Positions 36,088-45,821 of a stretch of 64,000 bases of DNA are shown here, piece by piece. Numbering within the stretch: position 1 is the stretch's first letter; each line of letters starts with the position of its first letter. Source of the stretch: Rhizobium jaguaris (GTDB taxonomy: Bacteria; Pseudomonadota; Alphaproteobacteria; Rhizobiales; Rhizobiaceae); the NCBI RefSeq assembly GCF_003627755.1, contig NZ_CP032696.1, forward strand, positions 486,564 through 550,563. Direction: 5' to 3'. The notes under the pieces were generated by a model that ran no database searches, had not been told where the DNA came from, and saw nothing but the letters and a program-made list of their open reading frames with translations. A program made the translations under genes and the position numbers.

Positions 36088-36359
36088 TCAGCACCGTCTT
36101 CACTGCGGAAAAATTTCAGGTTGGGGCTGGACTGTCAGGATATATTGCCGAACTGGGCAGTTGCTTCCTTTGCGCCGATCTCGGCATTGCTCCCGAGCTC
36201 AAACCCTGCCCTGATCACGCCTCTTACCTTAGCTCCTGGCTCAAGGTCCTGGCCAACGACAGAAGGGCGATATTCCGGGCAGCGGCACATGCGCAGCGGG
36301 CTGTAACTTTCCTGCATTCCCTGCAGCCCGAAAACGCTGGCGAGCCGCTAGCTGCGTGA
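36084..36359 (+). CDS. ArdC C-terminal-domain paralogue (91 aa)
   Basis: Start overlaps the ardC stop (ATGA). From residue 20 the sequence (LGSCFLCADLGIAPELKPCPDHASYLSSWLKVL, then RAIFRAAAHAQRAV) parallels the last 80 residues of the upstream ArdC. It lacks the HExxH site, so it is a duplicated tail domain rather than a protease. It may be a partner of ArdC or a relic of a second ardC copy. Confidence 0.65.
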   Translation: MISTVFTAEKFQVGAGLSGYIAELGSCFLCADLGIAPELKPCPDHASYLSSWLKVLANDRRAIFRAAAHAQRAVTFLHSLQPENAGEPLAA

Positions 36360-36365
36360 GGCTCT

Positions 36366-36542
36366 TCAGGGTCGGTCGCTGGTCTCGCCAGCGCCCGGCA
36401 ACTTTTCCTGCTTCATCGCAGTGAGCGCGTCAGGCTCAGCCGCGAGGTCCAGTTTGCCCTAGATCGAGGTTTTCCGGTCGATCGGCTTGAGCTTCCGGGG
36501 CGGCTTGATCTCGACGAAAAAGGGCTTTGTCTGCTGAGGCAT
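36366..36542 (-). pseudogene. Small plasmid gene with in-frame amber codon
   Basis: GGAGG precedes ATG 36542. The frame reads MPQQTKPFFVEIKPPRKLKP and DRKTSI, then TAG (36459-36461), then continues in the same frame as GKLDLAAEPDALTAMKQEK to TGA at 36366-36368. Proteins of this type, as I recall them, have Trp (TGG) at the position of the TAG, so one base change has split a 58-codon gene. One of the few minus-strand genes in this block. Confidence 0.6.
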
Positions 36543-36947
36543 AGATCCTCCAGGCGACGAATCGCAAGGCGCGAGGACAGGGCGAAGAATGGGCAACGCA
36601 ACGCCCCGTGGTAAGCTGTCTACGGCGTTCTTTGGTTCGACATGCGGGCATGGCAAACGGACCAAATGTCGCGGGGTTCGGGCAGGCAGTCGGGGATGAG
36701 CCGCCATTGCCATATTCCTCGGACCTCTGCGGCAAGCCACGTCCTTCGCGGGCTCGATGTGGCATGTCTGATCGAAGAACGGCTTCGCCTCGATCGTCTT
36801 CCCGCAACGGCCTTCCAAAACTTTCTTCCCCTGAGCGCTATGCGCTCATTCCTCGCGGAACAACAAAGTTTCTCCTGGCCGCCCTCCACCTCGTTCCGGC
36901 CCTCCGGGTGCGGACAGATCGTCCCCGATCCTTGTGACAGCCATCGA

Positions 36948-36966
36948 GGCCGCGATGGGCGCGGCC
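36948..36966. repeat. Leader hairpin of DUF736 gene
   Basis: Perfect GGCCGCG/CGCGGCC inverted repeat with a 5-base loop, ending 24 bases before the DUF736 start. Another perfect hairpin (GAGCGC/GCGCTC, 36833-36847) lies further upstream. Confidence 0.7.
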
Positions 36967-36990
36967 CGAAACAGCGAAAGGAATACGACA

Positions 36991-37302
36991 ATGGCAACCA
37001 TCGGCACCTTTACCACTTCCGAATCCGGCTTCAACGGCTCGATCCGCACCCTCGCCCTCAACGTCAAGGCCCGCATCGCCCGGATCGAGAACCCCTCCGA
37101 CAAGGGCCCGCACTTCCGCATCTACGCAGGCAATGTCGAGCTCGGCGCCGCCTGGCAGAAGCGCTCCGAGCAGACGGATCGCGACTACCTCTCGGTCAAG
37201 CTCGACGACCCGAGCTTCCCCGCCCCGATCTACGCAACGCTCACCGAGGTCGACGGCGAGGAAGGCTACCAGCTGATCTGGTCCCGCCCCAACCGCGACT
37301 GA
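36991..37302 (+). CDS. DUF736 domain protein
   Basis: 103 aa, starting [21 protein letters not shown] and containing [21 protein letters not shown], the DUF736 signature. Small proteins of this family are frequent on plasmids and integrative elements of alphaproteobacteria and have no established function. AAAGGA lies about 10 bases upstream. Upstream DNA (36543-36947) holds no supported gene, only GC-rich leader with hairpins. A strong terminator follows, so it is a single-gene unit. Confidence 0.88.
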   Translation: MATIGTFTTSESGFNGSIRTLALNVKARIARIENPSDKGPHFRIYAGNVELGAAWQKRSEQTDRDYLSVKLDDPSFPAPIYATLTEVDGEEGYQLIWSRPNRD

Positions 37303-37351
37303 GACCCGGACAGGCCCCGCCCCTGCGGCGGGGCCAACCGTCGACAGAGAC

Positions 37352-37389
37352 AAGCCGACGACAGGCATCGAGCCTGCCGTCGGCTTTTT
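37352..37389 (+). terminator. Rho-independent terminator after DUF736 gene
   Basis: Long stem AAGCCGACGACAGGC / GCCTGCCGTCGGCTT (one mismatch) with loop ATCGA, ending in TTTTT at 37385-37389. Another perfect stem GGCCCCGCC/GGCGGGGCC (37313-37335) lies between it and the stop codon. Confidence 0.88.
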
Positions 37390-37741
37390 CGGTGGAATAC
37401 GGAACCGGAATATTGTTTGCGCAAATGCCGCTATAGGGCCGGTAGGATATCCGGCCTCAACGATGCGCGGTTCCTCCAATTTTGAGATAATCCGGGATCA
37501 AACGCGGTCGCGTCACCTGGTCGGGGACGCGGGTTCTCTTCTTTCTGCCGTTCTATTCTACGGCTGCTCAGCCAACGTCAAGGACGACCAGTACCCCCAA
37601 TTTTGGTCACCCTTCGTTGCACTACGTCCGGCAAAAATCGGCTCCCCCGATCGCCGGCTCCGCCGGTCGCGTCCCGCGATCCCTGACCCGGACTTCGGGT
37701 GCACGTGGTCCCATTGACGTCATCAAAAGGAGACGATCAAC
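37390..37741. other. Gap with leader of the 57-aa gene
   Basis: About 350 bp without a supported gene. The last 100 bp are GC-rich with short inverted repeats and end in AAAAGGAGACGATCAAC before the start at 37742. Confidence 0.45.
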
Positions 37742-37915
37742 ATGACCACTATCGATCAGATCAACGAGCTGCGTGCTGAGCTTCGCAGCTGCCTCTTCGC
37801 CCCGGAAGAACGCGCCGCGGCCGAAGCCGAACTGGCTGTCCTTGTTGCACAGGCTCGGGCCGAGGAAGAGCAGTTTGAACGTGACATCAAAACATTTCTA
37901 GCCGACCTCGAGTGA
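37742..37915 (+). CDS. Small helical protein (57 aa)
   Basis: MTTIDQINELRAELRSCLFA, then continuing as an almost wholly charged, helical, probably coiled-coil protein. AGGAG lies about 11 bases before the ATG. Function unknown; similar small proteins occur near DUF736 genes on rhizobial plasmids. Confidence 0.6.
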   Translation: MTTIDQINELRAELRSCLFAPEERAAAEAELAVLVAQARAEEEQFERDIKTFLADLE

Positions 37916-38058
37916 GGTCAGTATCTGAGGGAGGGACATTACCTCCCTCTATGAGGCTTCGGTGGATATCCACGGTTACCCGGCAGGACGTCTATCTTCG
38001 CCTGCGGTTTCGAGTGATCCTCTTGATGTCGGGATTCGAGAATCAGCCAGGGCTCCGA

Positions 38059-38238
38059 TGGAGAGGCACCACATCAAGCTCACGGGGGAGGAAGCCGGGC
38101 TCCTGTCGAAGATCGATCTGCGCTCGCATCATCAGAACCATGACGAAGGGCGCGCGGCATAAGCCCGGCTACCGCGTCACCGAGGTCAAGTCCGGTCAAT
38201 TCTCCGCCTTCGATTGCGGCGCCAATCCTGAAGCCTGA
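38059..38238 (+). other. Possible very small ORFs
   Basis: Two overlapping short frames look protein-like: 38059-38163 (MERHHIKLTGEEAGLLSKID...) and 38140-38238 (MTKGARHKPGYRVTEVKSGQ...). Neither has a clear ribosome site. They may be the two halves of one frameshifted small gene. Confidence 0.25.
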
Positions 38239-38519
38239 TCTGAGATCTTCATTTGAGGCGGCTCTTTTGGGTTGTTCCACGCGTGGGTTGTTCCACGCGC
38301 CGGTTCGCCCGCTCGACTGGCCTCCGGCTGTCAGGGATTTCACCCTCGACCCCTCCGGCTTGGCACTCGATATGGTCGCGTTTCCTTCAGGGGCCGCGGT
38401 TCTCTCTATTACCAACTTACCCCAGCGGCGGACGGCGCTTCCCCAATTTTCCACTCCTGCCCTGCTCCGAAAAATCGGAGAAGCTCGCGATCAAAATGCC
38501 CTCTTGGTCGAGTCCTTTC

Positions 38520-38777
38520 TTAAGTCGGCGTCGAAGGACGCGGCCGATAACCGCGTTTTCGCTTCTGACGGAGCAGATCGAGAAACAGCCGGACCGCTTC
38601 GTTCTCCCGGCCGAAATGATGCACCATCATCTGTCCCTTCGAGCCGATCCGACCCCACCTGCGCAACAGGCAGATGTCTCCGAACAGGTTCGGTTCGATG
38701 GACATCGCATAATAGCGCGCCATGTTTCTCGTGGCGTCCAAGCGTTCGACATACAGGTTATAGGGTTGCGATATCAT
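38520..38777 (-). CDS. WGR-domain protein
   Basis: About 85 aa consisting almost only of a WGR domain (YNLYVERLDATRNMARYYAM, then LLRRWGRIGSKGQ), a nucleic-acid-binding fold known from PARP and some plasmid proteins. Stand-alone WGR proteins are common on rhizobial plasmids; the function is unknown. The frame opens at GTG 38819, but ATG 38777 starts closer to the domain. It reads against the main block, toward 38.5 kb. Confidence 0.8.
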   Translation of the reverse strand: MISQPYNLYVERLDATRNMARYYAMSIEPNLFGDICLLRRWGRIGSKGQMMVHHFGRENEAVRLFLDLLRQKRKRGYRPRPSTPT

Positions 38778-38997
38778 GAGATCAGGATCGCTGATCTCGG
38801 TACCCACGTCCAACGACACTTATGAATCGGTCGGCAGGGATCGATTCATATCGGTGATGATATGCGAGACATCGGGCATGGAGGGGATGCCTTCGGCACA
38901 TGCTTGCCCGCTGCGCTCACGAAGCCCATACGACTGCCGCCCATCCCGGTTAACATGATCCTCGCGGCGGGATCCTTTGCTCAAACAGGCGGTGCGC

Positions 38998-39180
38998 TCA
39001 TTCCCTATTCGTGGCGCCGTCCGGCTTGAACTCGGCTTCGAGCTTGTCGTTTCGCAGGCGCAGCTGGCGAACGCGCTCTCTTATCAAATCCTCGTAGGCA
39101 TTAATCACGTCAATGCACTGGAATAGGAGGACTGCAATGCATGCGATCACCAGAGCGCCAAAGAGCAAAACAAATTCCAT
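38998..39180 (-). CDS. Small single-pass membrane protein downstream of traG
   Basis: 60 aa: MEFVLLFGALVIACIAVLLF forms one membrane helix, followed by a charged, probably coiled-coil cytoplasmic tail (DLIRERVRQLRLRNDKLEAE). GAGG lies 8 bases before the ATG. It begins 84 bp after the traG stop on the same strand and may be the last gene of the traCDG unit. I do not recognise a family. Confidence 0.55.
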   Translation of the reverse strand: MEFVLLFGALVIACIAVLLFQCIDVINAYEDLIRERVRQLRLRNDKLEAEFKPDGATNRE

Positions 39181-39263
39181 TTCGGTTACCTCGTGTATCT
39201 CTATCCATTGTCTTTCGAAGTAATTTCCCATCAGATTAAGGCGGGTGGCAGCCGATGCTACGA

Positions 39264-41183
39264 TCACAAGGTTATCGACTTCCGCCCCCACTGAAACGAC
39301 TTCCCATTGATGCAGTCCTTCATGTCGCGGCGGCGAAACCAAATCGCACGTCCACACCGGAGTGCGGGGTTTCCTGCTGTGAATACGATTTGCTCGTCCG
39401 CGCGCATGCGCAACACTTCATGCGGCTGGATCAGCGGGCGTGCGGCAAGTTGTTTCGATCGCGTTCGCGACGATCCCCTGGATTGGAAACTGCGACTGAC
39501 CTGATCTATCTCGACCGTCGTCATGCCGGAGCGGCGGGAGATGTAATCGGCGGTCTCAGGATCATTGATCGCGGCAAAGGATATCCAGCTTGCGCTTTCG
39601 AACCATTTGCTTGTCGCGTCCCGTCCACCATAAGTCTCGCGCATCTGTCCGATCGACTGGTAGATCATGGTGAGCGTGATCCCATACTTGCGGCCGGCGT
39701 CACGCGCGGTCTCGAGGATACGCATGTAGCCGAGGCGCGCCACCTCATCGAGAAGGAAGAGCGTCCTGCCCTGTATCTCGCCGTTCAGGTTGCACATCGC
39801 GTTCAGAAACGACCCGATGATGACACGCGCCAGACCTGAATGCATCTCCAGCGTCTTGAGGTCGATGTTGATGAAGACGTCCGTCTTTCCGCCGGCGAGA
39901 TCGCCCGTCGTGAAGGTCGTTCCCGAGACTAGGGCGGCGTAGTTCGGGTAGGACAGCCAATGCGTTTCCTTCACAGCATTAGCGTAGACGCCGGAGAAAG
40001 TTTCCGGCGTCATGTTGACGAAGGCCGCCACATTTTCCTTGACGAAATCCGACTCCGAATTGTCGTAGATCGATTGCAAACGTTCACGCAACTTGGGCTC
40101 CGGCTCTGAGAGATTCTTGCGCACCTGACGGAGGGTCTGGTCGTTTTCTATCGTGTGGCCGGAGAGGCAAACGTCGGCGATGAGCGCCGTCAGCAATTGC
40201 AAGGCCGAGGCACGGAAGAAGTCGTCGCGGAGACCGCGCGCGCCACTGTCGCTCACAACCCACGATGCAACGGACGCGATGTCCTCCTCTTTCGTTCCGC
40301 CGAAACGGCCGATCCAGTCGAGAGCGTTGAAGCCGATCTCCGAGTGTTTCGGATCGAGGATGAAGACGTCGCGGTTGCCGCCTCGGTGTTTCGACGCCAT
40401 CGGCGCCACCTCGTTCGACGGATCGAGGATGATGAGTGCGCCGCCCCATTTAAGCGCTGTCGGGATCGTGACCGACGTCGTCTTGAAGCCGCCGGAGCCG
40501 GCAAAGACTATGCCGTGCGACGAGCCGAATGAGCCGTCGAAGCAAAGGAGCGGCGAGGTGCCGCCTGCGCCCCACGTCTCGGCGCGGTCGGCTCGAAACG
40601 ATTGTGCGGCGACGCTGTCCGTGTCGACGCGGTAGCGTTCGCCGATGACGATGCCGCCGTCCTCGGGAAACAGCTGTTCGGCTTGCGACAGTTTCATCCA
40701 ATCGGCCTCGCCGTGCAGAGCGCGCTTGCCATAGATGCGTTTCGGCTCGGCCTTGGCGAAGGCGGCGTTGCCGGCGATCACCACCCGCATGCCGAACAAC
40801 GCCGACATCAGCACGACTGCCGCCCCGATTGCTGTCGCGGGATCGAGGTAATTGAAGAGGAACCTGCCGGCCGGAACCTGTTCCCGAAACGCAGAGAGCC
40901 TCATTGCCTCGCGTAGGACCGCAACGAGGACCGTCGCTATCGCTCCGGCGACGACGCCCCATCCTGCTGTCCTGATCCGCACGGATCCGGCGCTCGCAAA
41001 CAGGAGGACGATGCCTTCGAAGGACGCGACGATATAGGGCAAAGCGATGCCAACGCGGCCTAGTATCTGCCGTGCGGTATCCGTCTTGCCGAAAGCGGAA
41101 AGCCATTTTTCGATCCCGGTCATGCCGATCGCCGTGGAGATCATCAATGCGCAGGGTACAACGAACAACAGGATTCTAGTCAT
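39264..41183 (-). CDS. traG: Conjugative coupling protein TraG (VirD4 family)
   Basis: The type IV coupling ATPase, about 639 aa, which links the relaxosome at oriT to the mating channel and pumps DNA. The N-terminal 170 residues contain several membrane helices; the Walker A motif is in [21 protein letters not shown] and the Walker B region in [14 protein letters not shown]. The frame begins at 41210, but ATG 41183 ([14 protein letters not shown]) matches Ti-plasmid TraG and overlaps the end of traD by 8 bases. Third gene of the leftward traC-traD-traG operon. Intact. Confidence 0.94.
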   Translation of the reverse strand: MTRILLFVVPCALMISTAIGMTGIEKWLSAFGKTDTARQILGRVGIALPYIVASFEGIVLLFASAGSVRIRTAGWGVVAGAIATVLVAVLREAMRLSAFREQVPAGRFLFNYLDPATAIGAAVVLMSALFGMRVVIAGNAAFAKAEPKRIYGKRALHGEADWMKLSQAEQLFPEDGGIVIGERYRVDTDSVAAQSFRADRAETWGAGGTSPLLCFDGSFGSSHGIVFAGSGGFKTTSVTIPTALKWGGALIILDPSNEVAPMASKHRGGNRDVFILDPKHSEIGFNALDWIGRFGGTKEEDIASVASWVVSDSGARGLRDDFFRASALQLLTALIADVCLSGHTIENDQTLRQVRKNLSEPEPKLRERLQSIYDNSESDFVKENVAAFVNMTPETFSGVYANAVKETHWLSYPNYAALVSGTTFTTGDLAGGKTDVFINIDLKTLEMHSGLARVIIGSFLNAMCNLNGEIQGRTLFLLDEVARLGYMRILETARDAGRKYGITLTMIYQSIGQMRETYGGRDATSKWFESASWISFAAINDPETADYISRRSGMTTVEIDQVSRSFQSRGSSRTRSKQLAARPLIQPHEVLRMRADEQIVFTAGNPALRCGRAIWFRRRDMKDCINGKSFQWGRKSITL

Positions 41184-41391
41184 CAATCTCTCCGAACGCC
41201 TCAGCACCAATTATGGTGAGCCGTGAGCGCTCTTGCTCGTCTCCCTTCAGCCGCCCGGCGGCATCGATGAGGAGCCCGAGCAGCAGAGCCCGCTTCTCGT
41301 AGCGCAGCCCCGCCTTCACGATCAGGCCGCCGAGCTCGATCTTTTCGCGGGTGTCCTTCTTGCGGGCGTCGGAAATGGTGATTCTTCGCAT
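41176..41391 (-). CDS. traD: Conjugal transfer protein TraD (Ti type)
   Basis: 71 aa, [20 protein letters not shown], followed by [20 protein letters not shown]. This matches the small TraD of Ti plasmids, a relaxosome accessory protein unrelated to F-plasmid TraD. It sits 4 bases after traC and overlaps the start of traG, so the three are one tightly packed operon. Confidence 0.9.
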   Translation of the reverse strand: MRRITISDARKKDTREKIELGGLIVKAGLRYEKRALLLGLLIDAAGRLKGDEQERSRLTIIGAEAFGEIDD

Positions 41392-41395
41392 CCGC

Positions 41396-41692
41396 TCAAG
41401 CCTCGCCAGTGCCGCTCTGAGCCGCGCCAGACGGGTTTTGCGCGGGGGGCGTGCTGCTCTCGCCGGCGCCAGGCGCTCTTTTCGCTCCGGTCGAACCCGT
41501 CTTTCCTCCGCGAAAGCGTTTCGCCAGATCCTCGAACGCTGCCTGCAGTTCCCCTTCCTCGATTACGATCTCGCCGAGTCCGGCCTTGAGCGCGATCCGG
41601 CCGATGCGCTCGGCCTCGCGGGTCTCAGCGAGCTTGAGCTGCTCCTGGAGCTTGGCGATTTCGCCACGAATTTTCGAGGATGGTTTCTTCAC
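41396..41692 (-). CDS. traC: Conjugal transfer protein TraC (Ti type, relaxosome accessory)
   Basis: 98 aa: [20 protein letters not shown], then [19 protein letters not shown], and a Gly/Pro-rich tail. It resembles Ti-plasmid TraC, which assists the TraA relaxase at oriT. The frame extends upstream to 41848, but GTG 41692 aligns with the family start (VKKPSSK). First gene of the leftward operon and adjacent to oriT. Confidence 0.87.
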   Translation of the reverse strand: MKKPSSKIRGEIAKLQEQLKLAETREAERIGRIALKAGLGEIVIEEGELQAAFEDLAKRFRGGKTGSTGAKRAPGAGESSTPPAQNPSGAAQSGTGEA

Positions 41693-41751
41693 GTCCTGAC
41701 GTCTCCCTGGGTGCGAAAGCTTGTCTTTCGGACTCCATCTTCCGGATGTCG

Positions 41752-41764
41752 GTGCGAAACGCAC
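41752..41764. promoter_or_regulatory. Candidate TraR operator between traC and traA
   Basis: Palindrome GTGCG-AAA-CGCAC about 60 bp upstream of traC. Ti plasmids carry an 18-bp tra box with GTGCA half-sites in the same place. The motif GTGCGAAAC recurs upstream of traI (60171). Confidence 0.45.
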
Positions 41765-41838
41765 TACTGTGAATCCTACAATCGCCAAGGGCGATGCTTT
41801 CGTGGATGATCCCGGCCGCTCGACAAGAGCGGCATCCG

Positions 41839-41870
41839 AAGGGCGCAATTATACGTCGCTGTCGCGACGT
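41839..41870 (-). other. oriT: Origin of conjugative transfer (oriT)
   Basis: On the minus strand the order is a 7-bp inverted repeat (ACGTCGC/GCGACGT, 41853-41859 and 41864-41870), then TAATTGCGCCCTT (41839-41851). This closely matches the RSF1010/Ti-type oriT core TAAGTGCG^CCCT with its hairpin on the 5' side. The predicted nick is between G and CCC, about 41843/41844. Location between traC and traA is the standard one for Ti plasmids. The strand assignment predicts transfer starting leftward. Confidence 0.85.
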
Positions 41871-41946
41871 TCTTCTGACGAGCGCCGGGGGGTCGATCTT
41901 GCTGCCGAACACATTGATTTGCTCTCAATAGAGAAAGAACTCCGCC

Positions 41947-44900
41947 GTGGCCGTCCCTCATTTCTCCGTCAGCATCGTCGCCCGCGGCTCCGGCCGCAGC
42001 GCCGTCCTGTCGGCGGCCTATCGGCATTGCGCGAAGATGGAGTACGAGCGAGAGGCGAGGACAATCGACTACACCCGTAAGGAGGGCTTGCTGCACGAAG
42101 AGTTCGTTATCCCCGCCGATGCGCCGCAGTGGCTACGGGAAATGGTGGCCGATCGCTCGGTCTCTGGCGCATCCGAAGCCTTCTGGAACAGCGTCGAAGT
42201 TTTCGAGAAGCGTGTCGATGCCCAGCTTGCCAAGGATATGACCATTGCGTTGCCGATGGAACTCTCAACCGAGCAGAACATCGAACTGGTGCGGGATTTC
42301 GTCGAGCGGCACATCACCTCGGCAGGTATGGTGGCGGACTGGGTCTATCACGACGCGCCGGGCAACCCGCATGTGCATCTGATGACCACGCTTCGGCCAC
42401 TTGCCGAAGATGGTTTCGGCGCCAAGAAGGTCGCGCTGACAGGGCCGGACGGCAAGCCGATCCGTAATGACGCAGGCAAGATTGTGTACGAACTTTGGGC
42501 GGGCAGCCTCGACGACTTCAACGCCTTTCGCGACGGCTGGTTCGCCTGCCAGAACAGGCATCTGGCGCTCGCCGGCCTCGATATCCGTGTCGACGGCCGG
42601 TCCTTCGAGAAACAGGGGATTGGGCTCACCCCGACCATTCACCTTGGCGTCGGCGCCAAGGCGATTGAACGGAAGTCGGTGGAGACAGACTGGGACATTT
42701 CACTGGAACGGCTGGAACTGCAGGACGAGCGCAGAGCCGAAAACGCCCGCCGCATCCAGCGCCGTCCGGAGCTGGTGCTCGACCTGATTACGAGGGAGAA
42801 GAGCGTCTTCGACGAACGCGACGTCGCCAAAATCCTGCATCGCTATATTGATGATGCCGGCCTTTTCCAAGGCTTGATGGCAAGGATCCTCCAGAGCCCG
42901 GATACACTCCGCCTCGAGCGCGAGCGGATCGAATTTTCAAGCGGCGCCCGAGTGCCCGCCAAGTTCACGACGCGGGACCTCATCCGGCTCGAAGCGGAGA
43001 TGGCCAACCGGGCAATCTGGCTGTCTCAACGATCCTCCCACGGCGTAGCGGGCCCGGTACGCCAAGCGACGTTTGCCCGTCACTTGCACCTCTCCGACGA
43101 GCAAAAGACGGCTATCGCATACGCTACCGGCGGCGCGCGCATTGCTGCGGTGATCGGCCGCGCCGGCGCCGGCAAGACGACGACAATGAAGGCCGCGCGG
43201 GAGGCTTGGGAGACCGCAGGGTACCGCGTCGTCGGCGGAGCGCTTGCCGGCAAGGCCGCCGAGGGCCTGGAAAAGGAAGCCGGCATTCTCTCCCGCACGC
43301 TGTCATCCTGGGAGCTGCGGTGGAACCAAGGCCGCAATCAGCTCGACGACAAGACGGTGTTCGTCCTCGACGAAGCGGGCATGGTGTCATCGCGGCAGAT
43401 GGCGCTCTTCGTTGAAGCTGCGACCAAGGCCGGCGCCAAACTCGTGCTTGTAGGAGACCCGGAACAGCTCCAGCCGATCGAAGCGGGTGCAGCGTTTCGG
43501 GCCATTGCCGATCGCGTTGGCTATACCGAACTCGAGACCATCTATCGCCAGCGCGAACAGTGGATGCGCGACGCCTCGCTCGATCTCGCCCGCGGCAATA
43601 TAGGCAAAGCCGTCGAAGCCTATCGCGCGCCGGGCCACGTCAATGGAGCCGACTTCAAGGCCGATGCGGTGCAGGCGCTGATTGCCGATTGGAATCGCGA
43701 TTACGATCCAGCCAAGACATCGCTGATCCTCGCCCATCTGCGTCGCGACGTCCGCATGCTCAATGAGATGGCACGGTCAAAGCTCGTCGAACGTGGCCTC
43801 GTCGCCGAGGGTTTTGTGTTTCGGACCGAGGATGGGCACCGGAAATTCGCGGCTGGCGATCAGGTAGTGTTCCTCAGGAACGAGGGTTCGCTCCGCGTCA
43901 AGAACGGCATGTTGGCGAAGGTCGTGGACGCCGCCCCCGGGCGTATCGTTGCGGAAGTCGGCGAAGGCGAACACCGCCGCCAGGTCACGGTCGAGCAACG
44001 CTTCTACGCCAATGTCGATCACGGCTATGCCACCACGATCCACAAGAGCCAGGGCGCCACCGTCGACCGGGTGAAGGTGCTGGCGTCCTTGTCGCTCGAC
44101 CGTCATCTCACCTACGTTGCCATGACCCGTCATCGCGACGACCTTGGCCTCTATTACGGCCGTCGATCCTTCGCGAAGGCAGGCGGCTTGATCCCGATCC
44201 TGTCGCGGAGACAAGCCAAGGAAACGACGCTCGATTATGCGAGCGGCCGCTTCTATGGCCAAGCCCTTCGTTTCGCCGAGGCCCGTGGCCTTAACCTCGT
44301 CAACGTCGCGCGCACGGTCGTTCGTGACCATCTCGAATGGACCGTCCGCCAGAAGTCGAAGCTCGCCGAGCTTGGCGCACGTCTGGCGGCGCTCGCCGGC
44401 AAGCTAGGTCTCTCCGCCGCTGCCGTCAGGACCTCTCAATCGCACACCATCAAGGAGTCGAAACCCATGGTATCGGGCATTACCACGTTCCCAAGATCGC
44501 TGGAACAGGCTGTCGAAGACCGGCTTGCCGCCGACCCCGGCTTGAAGAAGCAATGGGAGGAAGTGTCGAACCGGTTCCACATCGTCTACGCTCAGCCGGA
44601 AGCGGCGTTCAAGGCCGCCAAAGTCGATACGATGCTGAAAGACGAAGCCGCGGCGAAATCGACCATAGCCAGGATCGGCTCCGAGCCGGAAGGCTTCGGT
44701 GCGCTGAAAGGCAAAACCGGGATCCTGGCGAGCCGCGCCGACAAGCAGAACCGAGAAAGGGCCGTCACCAATGCGCCTGCGCTGGCGCGCAACCTGGAAC
44801 GCTATCTGCGCCAGCGGACGGAAGCCGAATGCAAATATGAAGTCGAGGAGCGCGCCCTCCGCCTGAAGGTCTCCCTCGACATCCCAGCGCTGACGCCGGT

Positions 44901-45258
44901 AGCAAAGCAGACACTCGAACGCGTCCGTGACGCCATCGATCGCAACGATCTTCCCGCAGGCCTCGAATACGCGCTCGCGGACAAGATGGTGAAAGCCGAA
45001 CTCGAAGGGTTTGCAAGAGCCGTATCGGAACGTTTTGGCGAACGAACCTTCCTGTCCCTTACTGCGAAGTCCCCCAATGGACAGACATTCAATGCCGTCA
45101 CCACGGGGATGACGGCGGGACAGAAGGCGGAAGTGGGATCGGCGTGGAGTTCGATGCGGACAGTGCAGCGACTTTCTGCGCATGAGCGCGCGGCTGAGTC
45201 GCTGACGCAGACCGAAACCCTCCGCCAATCAAAGAGCCAGGGGCTCTCTCTCAAATGA
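41947..45258 (+). CDS. traA: Relaxase-helicase TraA
   Basis: 1103 aa. The N-terminal 240 residues are a MobA/MobL-type relaxase that nicks oriT and stays bound to the 5' end; the metal-binding His motif is NPHVHL (140-145). The central part is a RecD/TraI-like helicase with Walker [10 protein letters not shown] (K410) and Walker [10 protein letters not shown]. The C-terminal 250 residues resemble the Ti TraA tail. Start is GTG at 41947 ([19 protein letters not shown]), the usual position just after oriT. First gene of the traAFBH operon; its stop overlaps the traF start (ATGA). Length is normal. Confidence 0.94.
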   Translation: MAVPHFSVSIVARGSGRSAVLSAAYRHCAKMEYEREARTIDYTRKEGLLHEEFVIPADAPQWLREMVADRSVSGASEAFWNSVEVFEKRVDAQLAKDMTIALPMELSTEQNIELVRDFVERHITSAGMVADWVYHDAPGNPHVHLMTTLRPLAEDGFGAKKVALTGPDGKPIRNDAGKIVYELWAGSLDDFNAFRDGWFACQNRHLALAGLDIRVDGRSFEKQGIGLTPTIHLGVGAKAIERKSVETDWDISLERLELQDERRAENARRIQRRPELVLDLITREKSVFDERDVAKILHRYIDDAGLFQGLMARILQSPDTLRLERERIEFSSGARVPAKFTTRDLIRLEAEMANRAIWLSQRSSHGVAGPVRQATFARHLHLSDEQKTAIAYATGGARIAAVIGRAGAGKTTTMKAAREAWETAGYRVVGGALAGKAAEGLEKEAGILSRTLSSWELRWNQGRNQLDDKTVFVLDEAGMVSSRQMALFVEAATKAGAKLVLVGDPEQLQPIEAGAAFRAIADRVGYTELETIYRQREQWMRDASLDLARGNIGKAVEAYRAPGHVNGADFKADAVQALIADWNRDYDPAKTSLILAHLRRDVRMLNEMARSKLVERGLVAEGFVFRTEDGHRKFAAGDQVVFLRNEGSLRVKNGMLAKVVDAAPGRIVAEVGEGEHRRQVTVEQRFYANVDHGYATTIHKSQGATVDRVKVLASLSLDRHLTYVAMTRHRDDLGLYYGRRSFAKAGGLIPILSRRQAKETTLDYASGRFYGQALRFAEARGLNLVNVARTVVRDHLEWTVRQKSKLAELGARLAALAGKLGLSAAAVRTSQSHTIKESKPMVSGITTFPRSLEQAVEDRLAADPGLKKQWEEVSNRFHIVYAQPEAAFKAAKVDTMLKDEAAAKSTIARIGSEPEGFGALKGKTGILASRADKQNRERAVTNAPALARNLERYLRQRTEAECKYEVEERALRLKVSLDIPALTPVAKQTLERVRDAIDRNDLPAGLEYALADKMVKAELEGFARAVSERFGERTFLSLTAKSPNGQTFNAVTTGMTAGQKAEVGSAWSSMRTVQRLSAHERAAESLTQTETLRQSKSQGLSLK

Positions 45259-45821
45259 TAAACCGAAGTGAAGTGAGCCTGCCGTCTCCCGTTCATAAAC
45301 GGCTGCCGGTCCTGAGCATAGCGATTATCTCGATGGTCGCGACCGTGCTCGTGATGGCTGTCTTTTATTACGGTTATCGCATCAACCTCACACCGAGCGA
45401 GCCCCTCGGGCTTTGGCGTATTGTATCTCTCGACCGTCCAGCATCCGTTGGGGATCTCGTCTTCATTTGCCCTCCGCAAACTGCGTCAATGCGGGAGGCG
45501 CGCGCGCGTGGGTATCTCCGCGTGGGATCCTGCCCGGGCGATGTCGCGCCGCTCATCAAGACGATCATCGCCACAGCCGGGCAGCGTGTCGAAATCGGTG
45601 CGCACGTGACGATCGACGGGCGCCCGATCCCATTTTCCGATCTAGCTGAGCGCGACGGCGAGGGTCGACCGATAACAGCATTTCCGGGCGGCGTCGTGCC
45701 GGCGGGAAGCGTCTTTCTCTATTCAGCGTTCAGGAGCTCTTATGACTCCCGCTATTTCGGACCCCTAGCAGCTTCCGGCATCATCGGCCTGGCGCAAGAG
45801 GTGCTCACCTATGCGCCTTGA
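45255..45821 (+). CDS. traF: TraF signal-peptidase-like protein
   Basis: 188 aa of the S26 peptidase family. An N-terminal membrane helix ([22 protein letters not shown]) is followed by the catalytic Ser region [11 protein letters not shown] and the later conserved block around [15 protein letters not shown]. In Ti and RP4 systems TraF matures and cyclises the TrbC pilin in the periplasm. Coupled to traA by ATGA and overlapping traB by 11 bases. Confidence 0.92.
   Translation: MINRSEVSLPSPVHKRLPVLSIAIISMVATVLVMAVFYYGYRINLTPSEPLGLWRIVSLDRPASVGDLVFICPPQTASMREARARGYLRVGSCPGDVAPLIKTIIATAGQRVEIGAHVTIDGRPIPFSDLAERDGEGRPITAFPGGVVPAGSVFLYSAFRSSYDSRYFGPLAASGIIGLAQEVLTYAP

Noticed and set aside
36642..37436. 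264-codon + strand frame
   Set aside because: Overlaps the DUF736 gene in another frame and reads through its terminator.
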